A DNA stretch of 64,000 nt from Lunularia cruciata (Eukaryota; Streptophyta; Marchantiopsida; Lunulariales; Lunulariaceae): positions 39,189,001 to 39,253,000 of the forward strand of contig OX419758.1 of assembly GCA_948567375.1 (NCBI GenBank), written 5' to 3'. A program made the position numbers and the translations under genes. Below are positions 23,284-34,639 of this stretch, in pieces. The first letter of the stretch is position 1. Each line of letters begins with the position of its first letter. The notes beneath the pieces were generated by a model, which saw only the letters and a program-made list of their open reading frames with translations, did not search any database and was not told the origin of the DNA.

Positions 23284-24866
23284 AGGAAATTTGTGAGAGA
23301 CTTCATTGATGACTTTGGTGTCTATGGGAGTAAGGAGGAGCACTTTGAGCACCTGATCAAGGTCTTGCAACATTTGGATGAAGCAAATGCATCACTCAAC
23401 CCAGAGAAGTGCATTTTTGGTTGTGAAGAAGGTCTAGTTTTGGAGCACATCATCTCCAAGGATGGAATAGCAATTGACCCTAAGAAGGTGAGGAAAATCT
23501 TATACCTTACATTCCCTTCAAGCTGGAAAAAGTTACGCCAATTCTTGGGGATGGTTGGGTACTATAGGAGGTTCATCTTCTCATTTTCCAACAAGGAATA
23601 TACCTAAAGAAGGGTGTAGAATACATGATGATTTTGGAGGACAAGGAGTTTCTCAAAGCTTTTGAGGAGCTCAAGCAATCCCTTGTTGTAGCTCCAATTT
23701 TTGCTAAACCTGATTGGAGTAAGCCTTTCATCCTCTACACTGATGCTTCTAATGTAGCTATGAGATGCACTTTTAGTCAATTAGACCAAGATAGGTATGA
23801 TCATTCAATAGCTTATGCTAGTAGGCAGATGGTTTCAGCAGAAAAGAACTACTTTGTCACGGAGAGAGAAGTGTTGGTAGTGATCTTTGGTCTCAAGAAG
23901 TTTAGACACTACTTGATTGGAGGGAAAGCCACCATTGTCATGGATCACAAGGCTTTGAAGTACATCTTCAACAAGCCTAATGTGGAAGGGAGACTAGCAA
24001 GGTGGATGATACTCTTATTTGAGTATGACTACACCATTGAGGATAGGCTAGGGAAGAAACACACAAATGCTGATTTGTTATCTAGGGCCTATGATCATGA
24101 TGGAGATGAGCCAATGGATGATTCTTTCTCAGATGAGGAGCTCATGACAATCTCAATCATTCAAGAGGTTCCAATGGAGTACAAGGAGATTTTGGACTTT
24201 ATGACAAGAGGTAACTACCCCAAAGGCATGCATGCTAAGGAGAGGAAGGCTCTTGAAGCAAAATCTAGACCTTACACAATGGTGGAGGATATTTTTTTTC
24301 ACCAAGGAGAAAATGGTCTACTTCAAAGAGCAATGTGTAAGGAAGAGTCTATCTTACTTATAAAGGAGTTTCATGAAGGTTTAGGGTGTGGAGAACACTT
24401 TGCAAGAGAGGTGACTGCTTTCAAGATTCTAAATGTTGGTTACTATTGGAGGGGAATTTTTAAGGATTATCTTGATTATTGCAAAACTTGTCATGTTTGT
24501 CAAGCTTTTGCTAGAAAGTCTACTTCCACTAACTCCACCACTTAGATCAATTCCATTGCTAGGACCTTTTGAGAAGTGGGGAATTGATTTTGTAGGTCCT
24601 CTTAATAGAACCCCAAGGAACAATTGGTACAATTGTGGTAGTTATTTATTATCTTACAAAGTGGGTTGAGGCTAGACCATTGAAGGAAAAGAATGAAAAT
24701 GAAGTTGAGATATTTTTGTATGAACGCATTATCACTAGGTTTGGGTGCCCTTTGGAGTTGATTTTTGATCAAGAAGAAAAGTTTACATGAATCATTACTA
24801 CAGCCATGCTACAACATTTCTCTATCACACATAGAATAACTACATCCTATAAGCCAAATTCCAATG
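23284..24866 (+). pseudogene. RT (truncated), RNase H and integrase remnant of F2
   Basis: Starts inside RT with KFVRDFIDDFGVYG (active-site box FIDD near 23300) and lacks all RT motifs upstream because of the deletion. The connection and RNase H regions follow, open from 23625 to 24545 (TDASN near 23740, MDHKAL near 23940, NADLLSRAYD near 24070). The integrase zinc region is HEGLGCGEHF...CKTCHVCQ and the first catalytic Asp lies in GIDFVGPL. It ends at 24866 in TSYKPNSN, before the catalytic Glu. Confidence 0.8.
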
Positions 24867-27367
24867 TTAAACTTATTTTTCACTTTCAGCAAATACTAAT
24901 ATAATTTTAGTGACTCAATTTAGAGTAATATACTAATTCATCTCTTGTTTAGTAGAATGTATGGTTGAGCCTATATTGATTATTAAATATGACTATTATT
25001 TGAGTAGCATATTGCAACAATATGTAAATGAAATAATTTCCATATCTATATATATGATTTTCCTTTATCTACCAACATTATTTAGTGCTTGCTAATTGTA
25101 TTCACTTAAGAGCTTGCTTTTTGCTACCATATATATTTTTTACTTATATCTATAAGGACTTGGAAGGATTCAATGAGTTTTATTTAATTGACTAAATATA
25201 TCAGGACCTAGTTCATCAAAGTAGTTCATGACTAGTTCTCAATGGTATATCTTTGTTTAGTCTAAACAAATAAATTTATCTCAAATTTGAATATCAGACA
25301 AAGACATTCGTCAATCTTTCTCCTGTCCAACTATTCCCAATCATACCATGGAAGGGTCTCTTGCATTAATACCCTTGTACGTCATTTTTAAAATTACTTT
25401 CTGCTGATGTTGACGAGTAAATATGTTAGGCACCTTTTTAAACGATGTAGCTACTGACTAAGGAAAATCCACAAGGAGAGTGAACAAACAAGAACAAGAG
25501 TAAAAATTTATCCTCCAAACTGAAAATGATACCTTGTTCTAAGTTTGAACGAAAATAACTCTATATAATGGTCATGTCTTTTGAAATAATCTGTTAATGA
25601 GATCGACCTATAAGATTATTGAGAAAAAAGCTTCCTACTTGTCACTTCTTACTGCATATTCGTTAGTTCAACCACTATCCCACAATTAAAAGGATAACTA
25701 TGCATCATCCATAGAAAACTATGAAATATCATTGTGAAGATCGTAAATACCGTAAATACCAATCGAAACCTGGTTTCAAAATGGAGGTCATATTTAAATG
25801 AAATTACCATATGAAGGAAGGCGATTTGAAACTAATCACACCCTTGAGTTCTCACGCAGGAAGGGTTTTGTCGTACTAGGGAAGTGGTCCATGTAATCCA
25901 CACATCGCATTCATGCATGTCAGTAAATAGGAGAGAAATACCAGATCGACCAACAACCCCAGAAATGTCAACTCAACAGGTAACTTGCTGGCTATCAGCT
26001 CTTCGGTCAAGAGAACAGATCCAGAGGAGCGGTGTATGACGCCATCGGAAGGACGTGCGCAACTGCTGCAGTCAGTCAGTCAGGTAGAAGAGAAAATAAG
26101 TCGTTTCCGCGTATCGTATACCCATGTTTCGTCCCGGCTTACAGCCCCAGTTATTGCGCGCAAGAGTATGATTCCTGTCTACCAGGTCGTGGACGAAACA
26201 ACTCCACGTCATAATGGGAACCAGGCTACTGGGTGCGGAAGGCGTGGCAACCCGGATTTCTTTTCCTGTAAGTTTGACCGCCCTTACGTTTTTGTCGGCT
26301 TGGCATTTCCCTCGGTGGGACCAGTTTACTGTCTGCTTCAATGAAGACGTTGCATTATACGTACAAAAGGGTACGGGGGCCTTTTAAGACATGTAAATAC
26401 CCCAACCCCATCGGTTCGTACTTCAAAGCTTCTTTCTATATGAGGAAGGTTTGAACCCAGTGCTGTACAGGGCAATCTATGCAAAACTTTTAGACTCTTA
26501 GTTTCTTCGTGTTTTACGAGGGGCTCGCCTCTCATGTGTGCTCGTGCAAATCCAATTCTCTCGTAGGAAAACCGTCGAGAGAAATTGATGGCAGAGTATA
26601 TCCATTGGGGCGTGCAGAGAAGTTTCTGTCTCCGTGTAACACTTGTCAAATTCTGACTCGTTTCCCGAGTCTGCTCCTACATATCCGATACAGAATTTAA
26701 TAACAGTCCTATTATTTCTCGATATAGAATAATGGTCCTGTAGGATCGTATCTTTTCCAGATTTCATTTTTCACCATATCCTTCTGCAGATTAAGGAAAA
26801 CCTAGAAGAATCTAGGCCTATGTAGCAACTCGGAACGAGGGGTAGTAGATATGCGCGGTTGCAGTTACTGACTTGCCGCACCCAGTCAAATTTACAAATA
26901 ATTTTGTAAAACATTTTTTAATTTATATAGGGACATATTTTAACCAATAATAGCGTATTCAATTTTCGATTCATATTTTGATGTGAAGTTCATGAGTTTT
27001 TCTTTTATTGCTTTTACTCCATCCTCAAATTAACCTATTCTGCATTGGATAAATTGATAGAACAATAATAAATTCAGCACAATGAACAATTCTTGACATG
27101 GAAACGGATCAAAATTAAAGATTTAGAATCTAAAAGTTTCAATTGATTTTCAATTATTATAATCAATTCTATATTCTAGTAAAGACAACATACATTCTTT
27201 TCCTCATTTTTGTGATTTTATGGTGTATTTTTTCTTTTTACATTATATGATTTTTCATATTCATGCAGAAGTATAATTTTTATGATATTTGATAAAATAT
27301 AATTTCAGTTCAAGTTGAATGGGTGCATCTAGTTCAACTTATTTGAGGTGCATCTACATTTACTTGG
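24867..27367. other. 2.5 kb without recognised genes or repeats
   Basis: AT-rich sequence (24867-25850 and 26880-27367) around a part with more even composition (about 25850-26850). The latter contains open stretches of 119 codons (25985-26344, plus) and 103 codons (26338-26649, minus) without recognisable domains. Nothing in it matches the retroelements of the window. It may be host intergenic DNA or the edge of an unknown element. Confidence 0.4.
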
Positions 27368-27735
27368 TGTAGTAGTGTGGCATTGTTATTATAGTGATTT
27401 GGTAGACTTTTTCCTTTAAGTTACTAGAAGCTTCTTAAGAAATATAGTGAAATATACTCCAAAACGTTTTAGAAACTTAATTATAAAGCATTATGATAGT
27501 ATTGAGTAGGCTAATAAGATACTTGTGAATCTTTTTGGATGATAAGTTGTTGAAAAACTTTCCTTGGGGTTGAGTAACTTTGAGTGGGAAACTTCTCTAG
27601 AACCTTGTATTGTTTCACTATAAATATCAGAACCCAAGTTCATGTTAGGCATTCAAAGTTTACTTCATTTGAGAATTCCAATGTGATCTTCCACTTTGAT
27701 ATTCTATTCTCTTAATTTTTTCCTTAGTCTTTTAT
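27368..27735 (+). repeat. 5' LTR of element E (start approximate)
   Basis: Ends directly before the PBS. The last 100 bp resemble the LTR of H (CCAATGTGATCTTCCACTTTG compares with the reverse strand of 19640-19680). The start is placed at TGTAGTAGTGTGG by length comparison with H, and no second LTR is available to prove it. Confidence 0.5.
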
Positions 27736-27737
27736 AT

Positions 27738-27749
27738 TGGTATCAGAGC
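27738..27749 (+). other. Primer-binding site of element E (initiator Met)
   Basis: TGGTATCAGAGC is exactly the sequence complementary to the 3' end of plant initiator methionine tRNA, a common retrotransposon primer. Confidence 0.9.
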
Positions 27750-27757
27750 ATAAATAT

Positions 27758-30361
27758 GATTAATGGAATCTATGTACCACCAAATCCATTTCCTCCAAAA
27801 CCATTGTGGATTTCCTTGTCCATGTATTACCAATGTATTATTTCACTAAGTTCATCATTTCATACTTTATGCAGAATTTTCTAAATGTGATCACCTTGTT
27901 TGATGAACTCTTGATCCTTCAAATTGTAACTCACTAAGAGAGGTGGACTTGTTGCATCTATCTATTAACTTAGATAATTGCAAGTAAGTAGTTTGGTAGA
28001 GTAAAAAGTCATGATAGCAATACACAAAGTTATTATTGCTATGAAGCAACAAATTAAGCACCTTACTCAATTGGAAGAAAGGGATCATCAATGATATGAG
28101 CATGTAGAGATAGTAGTGTTTCAAGAAGTAAGAAAGAAAATTTGATTTTTGAAGCCAAAGATATTTGAAAACAATAATCTACCATGTGTAATATAGATTT
28201 TGTGTTTGATTGTGAACATTATTTTGAAGCTATAAATATTTAAGATGAAAAAAGACCAATTCTCTTGGATTCAAGCCAATTAGAAACCATGGCAAAACTA
28301 TGGTTGCAATTCAAAGTGGAGCAAGCTCAACGGTAGTTTGTTGCTCCAATCTCAACATAGAAAACATTCTTGAGAGCAATACTTAGGAGATTTCAAGTAG
28401 TGAATGCTGTACAAGCCGTATATGATAGATTGGTAGAATTGAAGTAGATTGGTTGTATGAAGAATTATATCACTTAGTTCCAAAACACCATAATGAAATT
28501 TTAATGATACTACAAGGTGAAACCTTGGATCAATTAATGAGTGGCTTGAAATTACATACCAAATTGAAAGTAACCATACAAGAACATAAACATTTAGAAG
28601 AAGCCATACAATTGGCTTAGTGCTTTGATTCTATGGTTGCCAAAACTTATTCTTGACCAAGACATGCACAAAACATGCAAATACATCACCCATTGGTGGA
28701 GAGTTGACACAAATGGAAATTGATGCCATCCAATGGAGATTACTTGGGAGAGCAAATTGAGAACAATTGCAACAAAATGGTTGTTGTTGCCAAATTGGAC
28801 ATTGTATTGAGGAATGCACACTCCAAAATAGATGACCTTGACTAGTTGCACAAATGGAGTTTGTGGAGCGTGATGATTAGTGAAACAAAGAATCCTATTG
28901 GGAGATATCAAACCACTTATTGGGAACTTGGTTAGCTCTTATGTGATTGAAGGCTCAGCCTATGCAAGTTTACTTTACTTGCAAGATATGATATCTGATC
29001 ATGGTTATAGAATTTTGGTTGATTTTGAGAGTTTGGAAAATTTCATATTCATGCAATTAGCAAAGGACTTAAGAAGTATTCATATAAAGCTAGTATTAGG
29101 TAATAGATTGTAGATGGTAGGTGGTAGAAAGGGCTATACATTCCAAACCTCACAACCTACTACATTCAAGATTAGGAAGGAGTATTCTAAGTTCATGAGA
29201 TTTATAGTCACTCCCTTACATTGCAATATCATCTTAGATCTTCCTTGTCTTGAACATCATAAGGTTCAATTTGATTGGGTCCAACAACAAATTCACATAC
29301 AATACCAAGGTAAGAGTTACCGATTAGGTTATCTAGTATGTTTGATAAAACACCTAAGAATAATCAATCCAAAGATGAGAAGTTTGGAAGTATAGTAGTT
29401 GTAGAGCAAGCTTTGGAGGAAGATATTCTTGTTTTTATGGTGTGGATCAAACCTATTGTACAAGGGGACCCAAATGAGGATAAGAATCCAATGGTTGATT
29501 AGATAGTTCAGTAGTTTGCAAACTTGATTTTTCAAAGGGACTACCCGCTTATCAAGGTATGCCTTTCAAGAACAAGTTATTTCCAAATAGTACTCTAGTG
29601 AGTAGACCAATCTATTGGCTCTTCTTTGGAGGAACTTTGACAACACTGACCAAGTTGTTGGAAAGGATTTCATGCAATAAATTACATCTCCTTAAGGAGC
29701 ACCAATACTCTTTGTACCAAAAAAGGATGGAGGACTTTGATTTTATATTGACTACCTTGACCTTAATGAACAAACTATGAAGATATGTATCCCTTGCCTT
29801 GAATTGATGACTTGTTGGATCAATTAAGTAGAGCACAATACTTCTCAAAGTTAGATCTTTGAAGTGGCTATTGGTAGATTTACATTGATAGGGAGGATGT
29901 GACAAATATTACCTTTTGCATGAAGTATGGGCATTTTGGATGGAGAGTTCTCCTTTTTGGGCTCACTAATGCTCCAATAGTTTTCATGGATCCAATGAAT
30001 TAGATATTGAAGGGTATTAGATTGATACTTAGGGGTGTTCTTGGATGATGTTTTAATCTATAGTAAGATGGAGGAAAATTGTAAAAATCATGTATAAGAT
30101 GTCTTAAGACTACTATGCCAATGGAAGTTCTTTTGCAAGAAGTCAAAATATACCTTTTGGCATAAACATGTTACCTTCTTGGGTCATAGGGTTCATTCTA
30201 GAGGATTAAGATGAAAGAAGAGAAAGCCAAGGCAATCAATGATTGGTATACTCCTAAGGAGGCCATGGAAGTTTAGGCATTTCATGGATTGGCATATTTT
30301 TACTCTTGGTTCATCCACTTTTATGATAATGTGGCCTGTATTGTTGAAAAATCTCTTGGGG
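27758..30361 (+). pseudogene. gag, protease and RT remnant of element E
   Basis: Starts MINGIYVPPNPFPPKP. A degenerate zinc knuckle (CQIGHCIEEC) lies near 28790-28820. A protease-like region is open at 28880-29395 (RILVDFES near 29015, where DSGS is expected, and NIILDLPCLEHH near 29230). RT motifs are scattered over frames, with the active-site box VFLDDVLIYSK at about 30030-30062. Stops are frequent. It ends where copy B inserted. Confidence 0.72.
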
Positions 30362-30365
30362 ACAA
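30362..30365. repeat. Target-site duplication of copy B, left
   Basis: ACAA, matching 40283-40286. Removing copy B and one ACAA restores the frame of element E. Confidence 0.9.
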
Positions 30366-30471
30366 TGTTGTGCGTATATACATCGCTACACAACATACAT
30401 CGCTGTCAACATCATACACTATAGAAACACAACTCACACATAAGTCATACATAGACTCTAAAGTGCCACAA
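30366..30471 (-). repeat. Terminal repeat B2 of copy B
   Basis: 106 bp nearly identical to B1 (30911-31019), from GTGGCACTTTAGAGTC on the element strand to the terminal CACAACA. It lies between A2 and the target duplication and has no counterpart beside A1 at the 5' end. Confidence 0.88.
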
Positions 30472-30910
30472 TAATCAGATTGCTTAACACTCTCAACTCA
30501 GATCAAAACTTGATCTGTCACTCTATAAACTGCCAACAACTGGGCACTAATTACAGTCAAGCCACACCCACTCAAGCATAGAGAATCCAGGTGACGCTTG
30601 CCGGCCTCTGTCCACCATAGCCAGGAACTTGAAGGCTCAACATCAGAGAAGTGAGCTCTCTGGAGCTCACTTCAAAACTATACCTCCTGGACTCGAGCTA
30701 GCACTAGAACCCTAACGGTCCCGCTGATGGCACACTTGACGGTGCAAACGGTGCAAAGTGACGGTGGGCCCCACCGTGAAGTCAGTACCCTGAACACCAA
30801 ATCAGACTGTCGGAAAGTAGTCCCTGAGAAACTACTAGAATAACTCTAACTACTATCACTGGAACTCCAGTGTCCGAGCAGCTAGATGCGGAACTACAAA
30901 TGGCGTGACA
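30472..30910 (-). repeat. Repeat A2 of copy B
   Basis: About 439 bp matching A1 (39827-40282). Differences seen by eye are mostly C/T or G/A transitions, plus a shorter CAACT run. Similarity to A1 ends at TAATC near 30472, exactly where B2 starts. Confidence 0.88.
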
Positions 30911-31019
30911 GCTATCGTGCATATATACATCACTACACAACATACATCGCTGTCAACATCATACATTATAGAAACACAACTCACACATAAGTCATACATA
31001 GACTCTAAAGTGCCACAAT
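30911..31019 (-). repeat. Repeat B1 of copy B
   Basis: About 109 bp matching B2 and placed between the polypurine-like tract and A2. The same pair exists in copy C (54222-54330 and 53664-53769), so the layout belongs to the family and not to one damaged copy. Confidence 0.85.
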
Positions 31020-31034
31020 CGCCCCCCTAGCTGG
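31020..31034 (-). other. Polypurine-tract-like sequence of copy B
   Basis: On the element strand CAGCTAGGGGGGCGA directly precedes B1. Its position after the last coding exon and before the terminal repeats fits the plus-strand primer of retroelements. Copy C has CAGCTAGGAGTGCAA. Confidence 0.6.
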
Positions 31035-31186
31035 CGGTTAGGTCCCTCTACCTCCAGATAGCCATCAACTCTAAGTATATGTTATACCCTCTAATGGGCA
31101 AAGATCAGGAGGCTGGGTGCTATGGAGCCCCATCGTTAGTCGCCTGTCTGCAATCTATACCATATAAAGAATGAACTAGCTACAGG

Positions 31187-31519
31187 TCAAGTACATCTAG
31201 GACATAACCACTGTCCCTAAGGAACCACCGTGAGGGGAGGAGTCATACATGCCATATGCCATCCTCTCGAACAGCTATCACACACTAACATAGTAGCAGC
31301 TCCACCAGAAGAGCCACATAACATACACCTCAAGCCTGCACGTACAAGTGCCAAGCTTGGGTCCATAGTACCATCAATGTTTGGAAGGTGGCATGGCGCA
31401 CAATTGCGCACATGATCCTTCCAAACAACACCATCACGTCCTTCTAACACAAGGACTCCAAATGGCAAAACCTCGCGCACTCTCAAGATAGTGCGGCCTG
31501 TAGAAACATCAAGTGTCAT
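31187..31519 (-). pseudogene. C-terminal region with PHD finger, copy B
   Basis: The integrase tail (TLDVSTGRTILRVREVLPFG and what follows) leads into a zinc finger at 31193-31327 with the pattern C-x2-C-x11-C-x2-C-x4-H-x2-C-x14-C-x2-C. This includes MLVCDSCSRGWHMAC and, at the end, WLCPRC. That is the C4HC3 pattern of PHD fingers, which read histone tails. A TAG at 31217-31219 interrupts it between the sixth and seventh ligands; copy C has CAA there. The true stop is TGA at 31187-31189, so the finger is the last domain, where many plant Ty3 elements carry a chromodomain. Confidence 0.88.
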
Positions 31520-31531
31520 CGGTGCTATCTG

Positions 31532-32764
31532 CTATAGATATACATAGTTGCCTGGATGAAATCGACGGATCGAGGGTCTATAACCTCCTCCTTGAATGGT
31601 AGCATAGCGTAAAGTATCTCTATGCTGAGCAATCGCCAAGTTCTCAAAGGCCATCGGCATCACTCTCCGAAAGATCTCTGCCCGCTGAGAACATGCGCTC
31701 ATCCATACATCGGGGTCATCCAAGTCCAAAACTATAGTAACATCTTGACGAATGGCTGCACGTAAATCTGGATCTCGTCCATAAAGTAGAAAGTATGGAG
31801 AGAAGGATGCTAAGGAGGCTTGCCGGCTGAACCGATAGCCCATGGCCAACCAAGGTACCTGGAGATCCCAATCTCCTAAGTGGCCTCTCTGCAAACCATA
31901 CTTTTGCAATCCTCTCTTCACTGTCTGAACCACTCTCTTTGCTAAGCCATCTGCCTCAGGGTGATCTCGGGATGTAGTACGATGATCAATCAAAGCCTTG
32001 TCACACAAGACCTGAAACTCTCCCAAGAACTCTGTACCCTGATCAGTCAAAACCTCAGCTGGTGCACCAAAATGACTAAGAACTCGATCTAGGAACGAGT
32101 AAGCTGTCCCCTCACTAGACTTGTCAGGAAGTGCCACCAACTCAATCCACTTGGAGAAGTGCTCCACCATCACCAAAACATACCGATGATGTCTCACAGT
32201 CAGCGGTAAATGTCCGGCGAAGTCCAAACTCCAACGGTAACCCAATCCCATGATAGGTAATGGGTGTAACTGTGGCGTAGGAGCATTGAATGATGCTCTA
32301 ACTCAGTCACAAACCACGCATCTGGCAACAAACTGCTGTACCTCGGTCTGCATACCGCGCCACCAATAATGACTCTGAAGTAAGCTATATGTATGCTTTA
32401 CTCCAAAATGTCCTAGCTCCTCATGAGCATGACGGACCAACTGTGGTCTCTGTGATGGAAGTGGTACCACTTGCACTCTACCATCCTCCCATACACGCAA
32501 AAGGTGTCTACCCTCCAATCTGAACCGTCTGGCTCGCTGAAGAACACGGTCTCTCTCCTTGGCCCCAACTGTGCCACCCACAACACCAGTGCGAAGATAG
32601 TCCATCACTAAGACATCATCATGAATGTCTCGCTGAACTGTACCAATATCTTCACTCTCTGGATGAGTGACCTCAATAACTCCTCCTGTATGCGCTGAGA
32701 GAGATACCACCAAAGCCTCTGCAAATATACACAGAAAGGCCGATGCATGCCAACCTGGCACCAT
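31532..32764 (-). pseudogene. Integrase of DNMT-Ty3 copy B
   Basis: The amino part is an HHCC zinc domain (HAHEELGHFG through VARCVVCD, about 32420-32303). The catalytic core has the first Asp in WSLDFAGHL, the second in VLTDQGTEF, and DHPEADGLAKRVVQ where the third residue should be Glu. Here it is Lys (codon 31937-31939), and copy C has the same change. A TGA (CGA to TGA) lies between zinc domain and core near 32300. The length is normal for a Ty3 integrase, but the Glu-to-Lys change should abolish strand transfer. Confidence 0.88.
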
Positions 32765-32806
32765 CTCCTCATCTGTCTTACCATGCCAACGTGCTCCGGT
32801 CTGATC

Positions 32807-34261
32807 CTACTGGCTGGGACATGGGTTTCTACTCAACCCATCTGCATCACGGTTCACCACTCTAGGTCTGTGAACAACCGTGAAATCATACTCCTGTACA
32901 ATCAAAGCCCATCGTGCAAGCTTCCCTGAAAGCTTGTCGGACTCCATCAACCACTTCAGTGGCTGATGATCAATGATGAGAGTGAAAGGGTTACCAAATA
33001 GGTAACATCGGAAATGTGCTACTGCCCAAACTACTGCCAAGCACTCTCCCTCATATGAACTATACTTTGCCTCCGCTGAATTGTTGGAGCAACTAGCATA
33101 GGCCACCACAAACTCCTTCTCCTCATCATCATGTTGGGTGAGCACCGCTCCAAGCCCCAACATACTCTAATTAGTATGAACCTGAAATGGTTGTCCCCTG
33201 ATCGGTCTCCTCAAAATATGAGCAGATGTCAACCTCTCCTTGAGCTCTACAAAAGCTCTCTCCTGCTCATCTCCCCAACACCACTCATGTGTAAGCTTGG
33301 TCAGCTTCGTCAAGGCCTTGGCAATGGCACTAAATCCTCTAACATAGCGGCGATAGAAGTTTGCCAACCTAAGGAATGCTCGCACTCTACTCACATCCGT
33401 AGGCCAAGGAATACATGCAATAGCCTCCACCTTGGTCTGCTGGACACCAAGTCCTCCGGGGTAGATAGTGTGACCCAAATACTCAACCTGCTTGTGGAAG
33501 AACCTACACTTCCCAGGATGTAGTTTGAGTCCATGAGATCTCAACCTCTCAAACACCTCCAACAATTGTCTCTCATGCTCCTCCACAATAATGCTATAAA
33601 CCAAAATGTCATCAATATAGCACCAAGCAAAATCCAATCCAGCTAGGATCCTATCCATGACCCTCTGGAACTCAGCAGGAGCGTTCTTCAACCCAAATGG
33701 TAAGAACCTCCACTGATATAACACATCCTTGCCGTGAGGATCAATAGCCCAAAATGCTGTCTTGGACTTATCCTCCTCCTTGATTGGCAACTAATGATAT
33801 CCCGCTCGAAGATCCAAAGTACTGAAGACCTTTGCATGCCCAATCGCATCAAAAATCTCCTCCGGTGTAGGCATGGCATACCGATCAGCCCTGGTCTGTT
33901 GGTTGATAGGATGGTAATCTCCACATATCCGCCTATCTATATAGTTGCCATGCATATCCTTCTTGGCTGGCATCACTGTTGCTGATGCATACTCTCCATG
34001 TGAAATCTCCACCAAACCAACCTCAAAAAGGTCACTACTCCGGCTCTAAATCAATGTCCTCTCCATATCACTATATCAATAAGGACGTCGGAAAACTGGT
34101 GTGTTGCTAGTCAGCTCACTCCGTATACCAGGTCCCTTTAGAGCACCCAAATCCTTCATACTAAAGGCAAAACAACTAGTGTGACTCCTCAAGAACCTCC
34201 AAACCCTCCAAACCCTCCGTCTTTCCTCTCCAGTAAGCTTGGTCCAAGATCTGGCTCCCAA
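32807..34261 (-). pseudogene. Reverse transcriptase and RNase H of copy B
   Basis: From 34261 downward: the lead-in GEERRRVWRVWRFLRSH, RT motifs CGDYHPINQQTRADRYAMP and STLDLRAGYH (34015-33791), a TAG replacing Gln, then FLPFGLKNAPAEFQRVMDR and the active-site box YIDD (codons 33608-33619). RNase H follows with DHQPLKWLMES and NRDADGLSRNP (33163-32807). A TGG-to-TAG stop separates them near 33164. The region is in the frame one base off from the methyltransferase because copy B lost one C near 34240 (copy C has GGACCCAAG, copy B GGACCAAG). Confidence 0.9.
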
Positions 34262-34308
34262 GTATCCTCTGTAACTGTAGTAGGAGTGGAAGACGTATTG
34301 ACTGGCTG

Positions 34309-34317
34309 CTACACTGG
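34309..34317 (-). promoter_or_regulatory. TAG CAG CCA between methyltransferase and RT (possible readthrough site)
   Basis: The stop at the methyltransferase-RT border is TAG followed by CAGCCA (the stop is 34309-34311, the following six bases 34303-34308). This matches the UAG-CAR-YYA context known to allow stop readthrough. Copy C has the same nine bases (57033-57041). An ordinary CAG-to-TAG decay shared by B and C would look the same, so this is a candidate only. Confidence 0.3.
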
Positions 34318-34639
34318 GCCCTTGGGAGCAATAGTGTCATGCTCCCGATTACTAGAGGTCCCAACCTCTGTGTGAAAAACTCCCTCCACTTTGGCTGCAA
34401 GCTCCACACATCCTCTGGCTGCATCCCATGTGGACCAAGAGTGTAATCCAAGTAGCCCACGCTCACCTGGATGGACTCCAAGTAGACCACTCTCCTTAGT
34501 AGCTACTGGATGTGTCCCAAGAATACCATGTCCACTCGGTCCATCGCCCCCAGCATGTGCCTGAATTGTCTCGATAGGCACAGGGCTCACAAGTGTCCAA
34601 GTGGTGATGCCTATCAAGCGCATCCTATGCTGCTCTGCC

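Larger units (their letters stand above)
13330..24866 (+). mobile_element. Family-2 Ty3/gypsy element F2, interrupted by element H
   Basis: Plus-strand family-2 element. It starts with the last 95 bp of an LTR (13330-13424), a PBS and the leader to 13795, is interrupted by element H (13796-20029), and resumes at 20030 with the rest of the leader, gag, protease, part of RT, RNase H and part of integrase. It stops abruptly at 24866, inside the integrase segment before the catalytic Glu. The sequence on both sides of H aligns continuously with 42690-42740 of element G. Sharing of the split LTR with F1 suggests the two once formed an LTR-internal-LTR-internal tandem. Confidence 0.8.

Noticed and set aside
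25985-26344. A 119-codon ORF as a host gene.
   Set aside because: No recognisable domain or supporting splice or promoter context; ORFs of this length occur by chance.
30366-30910. An ordinary 545-bp LTR (A2 plus B2).
   Set aside because: The 5' end has only the A part followed directly by leader sequence, in all three copies, and a second B lies before A2.
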